A DNA stretch of 64,000 bases, from positions 274,311 through 338,310 of the forward strand of contig VWZW01004078.1 of the NCBI GenBank assembly GCA_013397115.1. Direction: 5' to 3'. Positions 24,206-36,410 of the stretch are shown piece after piece. Under the pieces are notes generated by a model. It saw nothing but the letters and a program-made list of their open reading frames with translations. It searched no databases and was not told the origin of the DNA. The translations under genes were made by a program, and so were the position numbers. Position 1 is the stretch's first letter. Each line of letters starts with the position of its first letter. The DNA is from Edolisoma coerulescens (Eukaryota; Chordata; Aves; Passeriformes; Campephagidae).

Positions 24206-27200
24206 ACTTATATGTGAAATCAGGAATTTATTGTCAGTCTAATTTAAAAAAATTAACTGTGCAATTGAAATGCAGCAAATTATCAATACTGTTAGTCCAG
24301 ATATTGTAAATCAGTACTGGCAGTCCACAATTAACTTACTTTGATACAAATTAAAAACCAAGTTATTAGCAATGATGCAAATAAAATTGTTACGCGAGAA
24401 AAATCTTAATCTCATTATTTCTCTAATCCCAAACCTGATAGGTTTAGCTACACTAAAAGGAATATCAGTTTGGCACCATCCTTGAGCTTTTCCTCAAGAG
24501 AAGTGTGATGTTAATGGGGCGATTTACTATATTATTTTTGTCAACAGGGGCACAGTTTCAGTGTTGTGGGTCTTAGGGGGTTGATTGGTTTGGGTATTGG
24601 GGTTTTTTTTTAATATTTTGGCTGAGTTTTGTTGGGGTCATTTCTGTGTCTTTTCCAAATTTGTTTACACTTTCTCTTTCTTCATCACCCTGCAACCTGG
24701 TGCATGCAGAAATATTAGATGCTTTATATTTGCCCTTTTCATAATCCCTGAAATAATTTTTCAACCAATTCCTTATTGTGTGAGCAGTGTTTAGTTGTTG
24801 GTAGCCCTGTGACTTCCCATACCATCCTACGCTCAGATACTTAAAACCTCTGATGTTGTCCCATGCCTGTACTCCTTTATTCAGCATCATTATTCTAGGG
24901 TTATAGGTAGGTCATTCTACACAGCCTAAGTACTTGCTTTTTTGCATTTATATCAAAATTATTAACAAGTGTTAGGGCACCCAATTATAGAAAGCTAAGC
25001 AAAAATTAGACAAATTAGACAAATTATGTTTTAGCCACCTGGTCATTAGACAACTGTTACAACCAAGCAAGCTAAAACCAACTGCAAACAAGCCAACACA
25101 AGTTCAGACAGAGCTTGGCAAACCCAGAATTCTAGCATATGCTAATAAAAACCCTGTCAATTGATACTAATAGAGGCAGTATTATACTTATCAGGCTGTA
25201 GGGCTACACCCTGTACTCCTTCCTTGTGCTTTATAAAAATCCCTTCCATCATTTGCCTGATGAATTAAAATTGCTTATGAATGAAAGTTGCATCTAGTAT
25301 ACAGCATTATACTTTTTGGTTTTATACCATCTATTATAAGGAAAGATATGAATGTTAAGTTTTTCTCTGTTGATCACTCAAGCAGTAACGGAATTTCTTT
25401 TCAGAAATTGTTCGTTATATTGGACAGGATGCTAATTTTTATTGCTGGAGGATATAAAGATATGCAACAGTCAGTCTAAATACACAGTGAACCCATGGTA
25501 CCTTAAAACATCTTTGGAGCACTTGGAAACATGACAGTTTCTCATGTTAGTAGTCTGTCTTGGGAGACTTAATCTTACTCAATTCTTCAATAAAACTGAC
25601 CATGGTTCTTCCAAGAAAAGGTCCATGTTCTTTTCTAGCCCTAAGAAAGCCTAAAAATTGCCAGCAACCAGTAAAAATATGATGAGAAACTAAGTTAAAG
25701 CAGAATGGATGTGCACAAGTGACTTTCATTGTTAAATAAAAATATGATTTCTAGTAAGATTTGATGGCTGCTCCATACTATATGAAATTGATTGTATCTG
25801 ACACCAGCGAATAGTTTTACATGACAGGGATTGGTGCTAGTTTAGAACAAGAATAGTAGGACTTCAAGAGATCAGCTAAAAAATGGTGAATCTGTAATTT
25901 TGCCTAATCAGTTCTGGAAACTGTTCCACATATAAAGTAATTTTTAAAGTGAAAACGTAAATCAATATATGGATTAACCAGATTTTATCTGTGATGCAGT
26001 GAACAGTACATTTCAAAGTATTTGGGCAAAATATGTGAGAGGATAACGTCTAGAAAGACATTACTAGAGTGTAACATCTCTGTCTTCCTTGAATGTGTAC
26101 AAAATTCTGAGCAGTGAACTGATTGAGAACTATCAAAAGAAAGGTAGTAGTCTTGATATATGAGTCAAACTAAACCTGTAAGTCATATGGGCATTGTCCT
26201 TGTACTCTCATGAGTACCGTGGCCTCAAAAGTCTGACCATTTCTACTCTTCAGTCACCTCACTTAATATGCAGTTATATTGAGAAATATAATAGCAAAAG
26301 CAAAAACTTTTCTAAGATCTGTAAAGTCTGCTCAAGAAGCTGAGTAAATACTTGGATCATTGTGATGATGCCAGCTCCATTTTGCCATAGTTACATTTAT
26401 CAATATGCTGTGTAGTTATTTCAATAGTATCTCCTTCTCAGCCATCTCTCATTCCCCTATATTCAACTCTGTAAAAAGAGATAAAAGGGCAAGAGAGCAC
26501 CTTTAAATATTTTTCACATTTAGATTATTCATAAGATAGCAAAACTGATACATCCATATAAATAAATATAGTCTGCCTAAATATGTAAGTACAAGATACT
26601 TAGAGAAACTTAGCTAGAGAGAATGTAAGAAGTGGAGGAGAAGGAAAAAAAACAACTGCAAAGATGACAAAATAATTATGGCATTAAACTCAGTATATGG
26701 TTCTCTCCTGAGTACAGCTGAGATTTGCTTACCTAGTGGATAAATTTTAATTGTTGTTACTGAATCTATTCTTTCTGACCCAAGATGTCACCTCACTATG
26801 TGGCTCAAGCGCTGCTTGCTAAGTTATTCTGGCATTAATCACATTTATTGTTTGCAGGACCACAGTTCTCTTATTTATGGTCACTACCCTTGGGAATGCA
26901 GGTCACTGTTATCTAACAGCAGAATCTACAGCTGCTCTTGCTGACTTCAATTTGAGTCTTACGTCCTCAACAGAGGTCATATACAAGCAATTGAAGTTAA
27001 TTTTATGAGACATCTGTTATATTTGTGGTTATACTCATTCTTCAAGATTGCCCTCTAAAGTAGCAGTTACTAAAAAAAACCCAGGCACCATAAGAGACAA
27101 AGAAAACTAACAAATAAAAGACAATATCAGAAGTTATCTGATGACTTCTATTCAACATGACAAAGTAGAAAATAATTTTAAATTAAGAATCCCATAATTT

Positions 27201-29042
27201 GGGGCATGAAGTATATATGTGAAAGCCACAACTCTGAAACAGTTCACTCTTGCAAATCTGGAGGAATCCACTGACTGCTAGTGTTGCAATACCAAAAAAT
27301 AGAATTTTGAAATACCTAAACAATATATCCACAACTACAATGTTTTTTCCAAATTCCTGTATTACTTCAATTTATATTAGAGGTTTGTAAATTTATTCCT
27401 GGAAAATGAAAGTAATAAAATTCTGAATATTTAGAGTTGGGCTTTTTTCATAGCTTTTTAGTTAATATGACACCTTTTTCTTTGTACTAATTATTAAAAA
27501 TATAGAAATAAGCAAGAAAAAAAAATTATATAATCATTACAAATAAAATGGTCCTTTGAATGTAAGCATCCAGATACGCAGATTTTTTTCTCCTAAAATG
27601 TAGGTGTCTGCTTTGAGTTTGTAAGCCAAGACAGCCGGTATAGCCAATAAACATTTTTCAATGCAAATTTCTCTCACCATGATGTATCATCTTTGTTTAT
27701 GAAAGTAACTCATACATCAGAATTCCCATCTTCTGTTCAGTGCAAATGCCTAAGATAAAATTCCAAGCCAATTTTTTGTCAATTTCATCAATGTGCAAAA
27801 TAGCAACAAGACATTTTGAGCTTGAAGTAGTAGCAGTTGATGAATAATATGGTCCCAGAAGACAGACGCAGATGGACAATTGGGTGTGGTGCAGTATTGT
27901 CTCAAAATAGGGATTTCAAGAATTAGTTTCTTTAGCTTTTAAAGATTTTTTTCCTTGGGGCTATTCACTCAGTTCCTCTTAAGATGTGTAAATTTTCCTG
28001 GGTCTGTTTTCTCTCTTATGCATGTAGCTATCATTTGATTTTTCTTCCTTAACAGACTTGCACTCCAAGATTTTTTAGATTTCTATTATAAATGTCTTCC
28101 TTTCCCCTTCCCCACATCATTTTTTCACCTAGATATTCTACATATAAAACTGTCTGCACACTGATGTTTTTATTTTTATTTTCCTACATAATTTTTTGGA
28201 GGCCGAACAAAACACATGTGGCTGTCTGTCAAAACAGTCTTCTAGGAGATATACGGATGATTTTTTGGATGGTACCAGTAAAAATATCATTAAGCTTAAA
28301 AAAACATAGCACAATTTCCACAAATTTTTCTCTTCTGTTAAGTAGTGCCAGATATCAACTTTTATATGTATTTGATTATTTTAGTTTCTTCATTAAAAAA
28401 AAAGTCTTGTAATTTTTCCTAATACTTCCATATGGAACAGGCCAACTGGAAAATGAGCCTACCCAGCCACCTTTTCCAGCCTTCTTTATCATATAATCAG
28501 AATTTTCCTGGGAGTGAAAAATGTGAAAAATCCCAATTGGACCAGCCTTAATGCAATGTCACATCCCTACTGTGCTCAGATTGGTTTTGCTACACTTATC
28601 CCTTCCTGACATCCCTTTGTCGATACAGATGACCTTTCTTTGTAGGTATCTGGTATTATGAGCTGGAGACCAAAGTACTGTTTAGTCTAGATCTAAATAT
28701 CTTGTGCTAGTTCTCCTTCACATTTCTTTTAACACTAGCTTAGTTTCAAGCAGCTCACTGCTCCTTTAGTAAATTTCCTAGGTAGTATTACTCCTATTTT
28801 CACATCTTGCTCAAGCACCAGTCTAAATTACATGTTTGAAAAGTAATGCTGCTGACAAGGAATATTTTGAATATGTTGTTTTGGGTTTGAGGTTTTTTGG
28901 GTTCGTTTTTTTCTCAGATTCAGACTTCTGAAATTCTAAATGGGGCTGCTCCAAAGTGAACCTATGAAGTATGCATGAAGTATGCACAGCTGCATTTTTT
29001 AGTTACCTGAGAAAACACCACCTTCACTAAGGAACATATAAT
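24206..29042. other. Gene-free AT-rich stretch
   Basis: About 4.8 kb without a confirmed gene. Two parts attract attention: a 105-codon open frame on the minus strand (24573-24890) with mixed charged residues, and a segment at about 24970-25290 with LTR-like signals. Neither can be assigned. A small 11-bp tandem duplication (ATGAAGTATGC twice) lies at 28964-28985. The rest is featureless AT-rich DNA. Confidence 0.55.
28964..28985. repeat. 11-bp tandem duplication
   Basis: ATGAAGTATGC occurs twice head to tail (28964-28974 and 28975-28985) with no mismatch. It is a simple local duplication. Confidence 0.85.
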
Positions 29043-29342
29043 TTCATAGAATCATAGAATATATTGAGTTGGAATGGACCCACAAGCATCATTGAGTCCA
29101 GCTCCTGGTCCTTCAGAGGACCACCCCAAGGATCAAACCATATGCCTGAAAGTGTTGTCCAAATGCTTCTGTCAGGCTTGGTACTGTGACCAAGACTCCC
29201 TGGGGAGCCTATTCTAGTGCCCAGCCATCATCAGGGTGAAGAAGCTTTTCCTAACATCTGTCATAAATCTCCCTTGACACAGCTTCATGCCTTTCCCTCA
29301 GGTCCTATCGATGGTCACCAGAGAAAAGGGATCAGTATCTGA
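29043..29342 (-). mobile_element. CR1: CR1 LINE 3'-end fragment
   Basis: Begins at the left with the duplicated tail octamer (TCATAGAATCATAGAATATA), then TGAGTTGGAATGGACCCACA, ATCATTGAGTCCAGCTCCTG, ATATGCCTGAAAGTGTTGTC, CAGGCTTGGTACTGTGACCA, CCCTGGGGAGCCTATTCTAG and GGTCACCAGAGAAAAGGGAT: the antisense CR1 3' end of the same general type as the copy at 22681. It is 5'-truncated. Confidence 0.92.
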
Positions 29343-32300
29343 GATTTGAATATAAATTACCTGCATTTCATGTATCAGTTGTATGTTCACCCAGCATTAC
29401 ACATGGAATCATTCTGGTTAAAGTATTTCCACATCCCGAGGATGCAACTGCATGTATCCGCTGCATCCACATCAGCTGTTTGCCAAGAAAGTACTTTAAC
29501 TGCCAGGAGATTCTGTGTTACCCATTAAATGTTTTGTATTATATCACCCCTCTTGTTAGGACCAAAATAAATTTAGAAATATGTGTATCGTACAAACTAA
29601 AGTTGATCATGTAAGAATTATGATTGTGGCTATGACCATGTTATTAGGTCTTCCTGACTGAAGGAAAAGTTATGAACACTTTTTTTAGGTTGTCTGGAGA
29701 TTGACATTACAAAATGATACAATTCTGGGCAACAGTGACAAAGAACAGAAGACAGTCTCTCCCGAGTCATCCACAGGTCCATCTAGCTCATGACACCGAA
29801 GGATATCTTGGGAAGGATGTAAAAAGGGGGCCATCAGGAAAGATACTTCCTCTAACCACTTATGGAGATTGGGTTACAGTGAAGTTACGCAATTACTATA
29901 TAATTACTGCATAATTACTCAACTAACTGCATAAGTGCTCAACTGATGAGAAACCAATGTCCTGTTTCATAGGAAGAGTAATCAGTGGGTAGATGGTGTA
30001 TTTACATCTTTGGTCTCAAAAAGATCTGGGAAAAGAGAGATAAACGCCATAAATATAGAATACTTTGAATTTCAGAGGGGAGATTACAGTTGGAGTACTT
30101 TCTGTTCGAGTTTCATTCAGATTTCAAAACACAAGTTTCTCCTAATTTACTACTGCTTACCATATGAGCATGTATAAGAACTGTACAGTCTTTATTTATA
30201 TTTTCCTTTTCTATTTTGTGCTGTAGGTAAATCCCTGGACTATCATCGACTCATCATTTTCTCTGCTCTTTATTACCACCTCCTCTTCCAATGACTTTCC
30301 AAACTGGTTAAACTTCTAATATAAAGAAATTAAGACAACAATTATCCCTTTCTCATATATGTACAAGGAACAGTAATCTCAGTCATTCACATGAAAAGAT
30401 AATTATTGTTCCTGCATTCAATCCAATTTTTCTCTACCTCGTCCCACTTATATTCTGCTAACAGTGTTTTAAGATCCCTATAAGGCTTCTTCAGTGTTTC
30501 CTTTTTGAATAATCTTTTTTTTTTTTCTTCATTAACAGTCTACTCTGCTTATATTCTTCCATCTGCACTTACCATGCAGGTATTAGAAGTTTTTTAGCTA
30601 TTGCCATTTGGAACAACATTCCTTTGCTTCTCTGCTTCATCAACTTGCCATCTCATTTTACATTTCAAACATATCTTTTCTCCATTTACTGTCTTTCTTA
30701 TTTTTTATCTTGCTCTAACACTACTCTTCTCTTTAGATTTATAAATGAACTCTGGAAAACAGAATAGGAAAAGAGAGTCATAGTATTATAACATGGTAAA
30801 TGTTCAGAAGAATTTGTAACACTATCCGCTACCACAAGTTTTGTTTGTTGGTTTTAATTACATACATAATTTCAATGTGCTAAAATAAAAGGCAACTGAA
30901 GAAAAGCCATACCGACATTATAGCCTCAGTTCAGTCACCCATTTATTTCCTACCAAATGTCATTTGAGATGTCCTGTTTTATCCCACCTGGCTTCCAGCT
31001 GCCACTTCAGAAAGGTTTCTGTCTCCACAATCCTATGTGCCAACTGTCTCTGAACCTTTTAGAAAACCTCAGATGTGTCAAAAATACTGTGTTCAGGCAG
31101 CTGAACTGATTTCTAACTGTCAAAGAAACCTAAACTGAACTGATTCATAGATGTCTCTGAATGTCCCAAGTAGATCCACAGTGGCTAAAATGAGAGTTAA
31201 GACCCCTACTTCATATGAAGACCTTTCAAGGTGGCCTTCTAACCAGCATAAATCTGGAACTGAGTCAAACTCATGACACAGCTTGTACAATTATTTGTAA
31301 TTTAGGAGAAAAAAATCAGAAAAATTAATCAACTATGTGAATTAGTTCTAAGATGGCCTTGACTCATTTCTCCGTATTTAGTTATCTGATGGCTTTTCCA
31401 ATACTGTTATTATTGGAAAATAATACCATATTTCCATTATTATGTCCTAGTCTTCAAGCAGTGCTATGTCAGCCACAGGTCTCTTCTATGTTCTCATCTA
31501 TCTGACATACAGGTCTTAGGCTAGGGAGCTTTGAATTACTTCCATGTGTCTTTATGTGTCTATAAATCAATTTTAATGACATTTAGACATCGAATTTAGA
31601 AGTCAAAACTGGAGGATAACCTCCTTTGAGTCGCTCATATGAAATATGCTTTTATACTAGCCTAAATCTGCCTGAGTAATGAACCATTAGGATTTAGGAG
31701 AGTGCCGGGGTAGAAGTATTAATGAAAATATTTCCTGCTCAGTAGATCTAAAAATAAAAATTTCATGTATGTAGCAGGAAAGGTAGCCTTTACAAGTTCA
31801 AACTCAGGCATTAATGGTAGATGGAGATATTGGAATGCCTTGTAGAGTGATAAACCATAGGAAACTAAGAATAGCTGTGGATCAGACTACAGGAATTACT
31901 GCTGTATGTAAAATGTAAAATGAATAAAAATTGAAGGATTATAGTGACTTAATTTTTTGTTCTGTAGTGAAATTAAAAAAACCCCCACTGTTTTCCTTTT
32001 TAATATGTAGCTATATATTTCAGGTTTTGAAGTTTCTTTCCTGCAGAAAATTTATAATAAAAAGAGTCCAAAATGAGGTATTTCTTACAGACAACTCACA
32101 TTTTAATACATAGACAGCTTATTAAGACCAAATTTTGCACTCATATAAGAAATAGTATCTTTGTTAATTTAAGCAGCAATAATTGTAGATACATTCATAT
32201 ATGAATTTTAACTGTTTTTTTCTTTTTTTCTTCTCTAATACTTTGATATCACATTGATTCTAATTTTCATTTATAGCGTCTCTCAGTTCCAGTATTGTGA

Positions 32301-33892
32301 GGCTCTTTCCTTTTAAAAGTTTTTTGTTCCCAAGCTTACCATCCTTACTAGATCACACTCCAGATCTGCATTCCTTCTGTTAAGGCCTTTTATTCCAAAT
32401 GGTCTGCTTTTGACGTCTTCTTCTCCTGAGTTTGTTTCGTGCTTCTGCTCTTTTCTGATGTAGCTCAAATGTTAACATTACACCTAAAAAGAGTCATTTA
32501 ATCTTACTTTAAAACTAGCAGATGAAAACAGGGCATATCTATGGTAAATATTAGAGAATTATACAGTTTGGTATAGGTGAAATTAATAAAATCCTTGAAG
32601 TACTAATTTTTGTCCAACTACTGCTATTTTTTTCTTTCTCATTGTTCCAGGTCTCTCTTTGTGTTTAGACTCTGTGATAAACAGTACAAATAATATTTTG
32701 ACCAAACTGAAATTTTCTTTCACATCTGTCTATTCATCAAGAAAAAAACTGACACATTTCTTTCTTAAGGAAAGTGTCAGATATGTAGATATAAAGCACT
32801 ATCCTACAGCTAGTTTTAAAAAATAGTTTTCACACAATGTCATATACTCTACTTTTGTAAAAAACGTGTTCTTATGTTACGGCTTATGCTATAGCAAGGT
32901 AATATTCCCATCATTTTACATGTTCACTCCTACTGCCTTTATCAGTGTTTCTTCTCTTAGCCCTTCTTTAGGTAAACTGTACATTTAGCAGTAAACAGTA
33001 GAAAATATGATATTAATGCGAAAGCTCTTGCTAATGGCATGATTTGCTCTCAGTCTCATTATTTTCTGAATAATAATCACAGCTAATTTAAACTTAATGC
33101 ACAAGCAATTTCTTAGAATATCCATTCCAACAGCTTCAGAAAGACAATGACGCCAATGCTGAGTTAAGGAAGTGAAGCACAGATTTTCACCCCACTGAGC
33201 AAAGATAAAAATTCTTTCATGAGATATTGCAGTGCTGAAAATGAAAAGTCATTCATTACTCACCAAACATACAAACACTTCAAGGATTCATTGTAATTTT
33301 AGAATCTTGTTCTATTAAAAGTACTTATGCATAGATATCTACATTGTTAAAACTATGCTTTTTGTGTACTTGAAATTGCAACAACTGTGTGAAATATGTA
33401 CTTGGAAAAAGCCATCATCTGTCTCAAAGTTTAAAAAAAAGGAAAATCAGGGAGCATGAAAACTATTAAAACAGAAATCAGTTGTTAAATGATCATGTCC
33501 TACACTAAATTGAGCTTGTTATAGAAAAATAAATTAGTATTTTAAAATTTTGCTTTGTGTTATTCTTATTTCTTATTGTTTCAACAGTAAGCTCTTACAA
33601 TTACATGTTGGACATTCTGAATCTTAACATAATAGAAGTCGAGTAGTGTTGCTGAATTCAATAAAACTAGAATTTAAAAGCAAGAGTAATTGAGAAATAC
33701 ATGTAGTAAATCAATACAGGAAACCATATTTTTTCATTAACTTTTGCTGTTAAGTTTATCTAGAAAAAATATCATTATGAAGGTCTGAATATTCTGTCCA
33801 GTTTTATTTGAAAAGGAATAGATAGTATTAAAATTAATCCATATGTTTCTGATGAGGAACATGGTGAACAGGGCCAGCAAGCAGGGACTTAG
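29343..33892. other. Gene-free AT-rich stretch
   Basis: About 4.5 kb with no gene or classified transposon. It holds a perfect 10-bp-arm inverted repeat at 31394-31420 and a stretch at about 31050-31700 that reads like a very old interspersed repeat (see findings). A T-run lies near 30514-30525. Open frames are at most 66 codons. Confidence 0.55.
31394..31420. repeat. Perfect inverted repeat, 10-bp arms
   Basis: TTTTCCAATA (31394-31403) and its exact reverse complement TATTGGAAAA (31411-31420) flank a 7-nt spacer. It could form a small hairpin; no associated element is visible. Confidence 0.8.
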
Positions 33893-34130
33893 CAGGTAGG
33901 ATGAAAGAAGAAATTATTTATTATGAGGGTGCTGAGACACTGGAAATATTTCCCAGTGCATCTGTGAATACTCCATACCTGAAAAGATTCAAGATCAGGT
34001 TGGACCTGAATTTGAGAACCTAACTTAGTGGAAGATATACCTAGCCACAGCGGGAGCACTAGAACTAGATGATCTTTAAAAGACCCTTCCAACCCAAGCC
34101 ATTTTATGACTATGGTCTGATTCTATGAAA
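33893..34130 (+). mobile_element. CR1: CR1 LINE 3'-end fragment
   Basis: The plus strand shows GAGGGTGCTGAGACACTGGA, AAGATTCAAGATCAGGTTGG, the CTAGAACTAGATGATCTTTA block, AGACCCTTCCAACCCAAGCC, ATTTTATGACTATGG and GATTCTATGA, which is the 3' end of CR1 with a duplicated tail. 5'-truncated and moderately diverged. Confidence 0.9.
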
Positions 34131-34210
34131 ATTATTTGCTGTTTGAAAACAAGGCCAGTTTTCTGCTTCAGCTGCTTCCTGATGAAGTGCTTCACAAGTT
34201 AGGTGATCAG

Positions 34211-34246
34211 GCAAAGCTAGACACTTATGCAAAGCTAGACACTTAT
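34211..34246. repeat. 18-bp tandem duplication
   Basis: GCAAAGCTAGACACTTAT is present twice head to tail (34211-34228, 34229-34246) without mismatch, implying a recent local duplication. Confidence 0.9.
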
Positions 34247-34745
34247 TCAACAACTGTAAGGGAGCGCTGTGGACTGATGATGAGAGTGGCAACCAGGATG
34301 AGCAAACCAAACTTTGACATTAAATGCATGAGAAGACATAGAAGAGACCCTAGAGGAGCTGCTCAGACAGCATGGGACTGCTAGAGAGAGACAGTAAAAC
34401 AAAATAAATTACTTGCAGTAGAGTACAGTTCCTAGCACTAGCTGGACAGTGTGTCTCTGCAAATTAGAGAGCTCATCCCAAATGAGGGTCCTGAGGGAGG
34501 ACTTTATCTGTTCAGGTCTCTGACTGCAGGAAATGTCTTGTGCTTCTCTTTGTGTGTGGGACACCAGCTCCTAAACAGGAACAGACACCTTTCAGAGTTG
34601 AACTGACACAGACTAAGAGCAAATTCATGCATTCATTCACACAGTAAATCATAATAGGCTGAATAGTGATATTCTGTCTCATAAGCAACACCCTCAGCTC
34701 TTGCATCTGAGATTCATGTGACTATTGAACTGAAGACCAGCAACC

Positions 34746-34812
34746 ATATACACACACACACACACATACACACACACACACACACATATACATGCATATA
34801 TTTATATATATC
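34746..34812. repeat. CA/TA compound microsatellite
   Basis: CA dinucleotides interrupted once by TA (CACATACACA), followed by ATATACATGCATATA and TATATATATC. A typical polymorphic dinucleotide locus in vertebrates. Confidence 0.92.
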
Positions 34813-35301
34813 ACAGGCTTCAAATGGAAACAAAATATTAATCATATAGTGGTAAAACTATAACTTAGAAAGCTCTTTCTTGAAAGCAAAGAAAGGAGAA
34901 TGCAGGTTGTTTTGAGGTAGGATTTTTAAGTTACGACCTACTTTTCTTTCATGACCAAAACTACTGTGTGAAATACGTAGAAAAAAAATTATATTTGGTC
35001 CAAAATCAATACCTGAGTGCAAACTAAAAGCCAATAAAAAATCATTACCCATATAAAGCTATTTTTCTGTTCTTGGATTTTTCTTTCAAAAATTTTCACA
35101 ACCTATCATTTCCACTATTTCATTAAGTAAAAGCATTCCAAAGTAAAGTATATAAAAAGAATATGATGGCAAATGAAATACTATGTTGATGGCTGCCTCT
35201 GAAGGAATCTGTATTGTTCTCTTTCTATTCATTGGTGATTGGAAGTATTTCTGGTTGCTTTGCCTTTAAAGAAATCCATTTAACAATGCTACTACTTCTA
35301 G

Positions 35302-35358
35302 TAATAATAATATAATAACAATAATAACAATAATAACAATAACAACAACAACAACAAC

Positions 35359-35408
<50 letters not shown>

Positions 35409-35415
35409 TAATAAT
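35302..35415. repeat. TAA/CAA trinucleotide microsatellite
   Basis: About 114 bases of TAA and CAA triplets in blocks: mixed TAA/CAA to about 35358, then a pure TAA array, then an interrupted end (AATGATAATAATA). The minus-strand open frame encoding long tyrosine and cysteine runs is a repeat artefact. Confidence 0.92.
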
Positions 35416-35630
35416 ACAATCTCCCAGCATTACAATGTCATGGTGTCCTGCAAGTACTCTTTAATGCAGGAAACAATTACAGTTTCTAGTAATTTTGTTT
35501 TCTCAGTAGCCATTTGTTAGATAATCTGTGCTTCAAGAGGACAGTCTTACTCTATGTCTTTGCCAGAAACTAGGTTTATGGGGAAATCCCATTGTTAAGA
35601 TCTTCTAAATGCAGCTGTAAAGCCATATAC

Positions 35631-36410
35631 TGATAAAGAGTTTTGTCCTAGTTACAGAGATAGGGGTGGAGTTTTGTTTATTCCATAACTGTTGCAGGAC
35701 GTTTCCCCTACCACAGGAGGCTTCATCTTTTCTGCCTATCAACTGGTTCGATAGCTCAAGGCATCTTCCTGCCCCCATGAATTTGCTAATCGGTGAAATG
35801 GTTCAATCAGGACAGCTTGTCCGGTAGTGAGTTATTTCGGTGCCATGCAGGTGGCATTTCTAGGTGACAATAAACATCTTGCCTTGAAAGCAAGATCATA
35901 GGAAGATAAGATTGAATTTCTGACTGACAGACACTTCACTTTACAAACTGTAAAAGTCACATCAAACTTTCACAAAGCAGAAATCTTCTGCACATTCCCC
36001 GGAAATGTGTGGGGATCTCTCTTCAAGGTTTGGGGTGCCTATCTTGTGTAACTCTCTTGAGGGTTGAGTGAAGGACTCTGTGTATCCCATCATCAATTTT
36101 GAGGTAAATTACATCGACTCCTAATCTATACTATTTCTTTGCTATCTTTAATATAGATACCTTAATGTCATGCACTGTTTCATGTAATCTACGGGTAGTG
36201 CTTTTGTTTATCCTGTGTAGTAACTCTGTTTAAGGCCTTTTTTCTGCTAATCTCCTGTGTATTCAATAAATAGCTCATGAGAGACCTGATCTGCCATTCC
36301 TTAGAACTTGCGAGCCAGAGCAATTTAGGTGCAGGTCACCTAAGTAGAGCTGCTGCCAAAATCTGAGTCTAAGGCAGGGCTTGTCTAATGCTCTCACTCA
36401 ATCCATAACA
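35631..36410 (+). mobile_element. Possible solo LTR, unassigned family
   Basis: The segment has several LTR-like traits. It begins TGATAAAGAG or, 13 bases later, TGTCCTAGTTACAGAGATAG (35644), contains a polyadenylation signal AATAAA (36265-36270) followed by a GC-richer U5-like region (CTTGCGAGCCAGAGC), and ends CCATAACA at 36410. Taking 35631 as the start gives a 4-bp flanking repeat ATAC (35627-35630 and 36411-36414). A 4-bp match is weak evidence alone. Composition differs from both flanks, and no CR1 or coding similarity explains it. It may instead be another kind of repeat. Confidence 0.45.

Larger units (their letters stand above)
34131..35630. other. Gene-free stretch with simple repeats
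   Basis: No recognisable gene. It contains an 18-bp tandem duplication (34211-34246), a CA microsatellite (34746-34812) and a TAA/CAA microsatellite (35302-35415). An 82-codon open frame at 34136-34384 spans the 18-bp duplication and resembles no family I know. Confidence 0.6.

Noticed and set aside
34136..34384. 82-codon plus-strand open frame considered as a small gene or retroviral remnant
   Set aside because: Contains a recent 18-bp duplication, overlaps nothing conserved that I recognise and lacks any domain signature. Kept only as a note under the duplication.
35225..35419. Open frame with long Tyr and Cys runs
   Set aside because: Translation of the TAA/CAA microsatellite.
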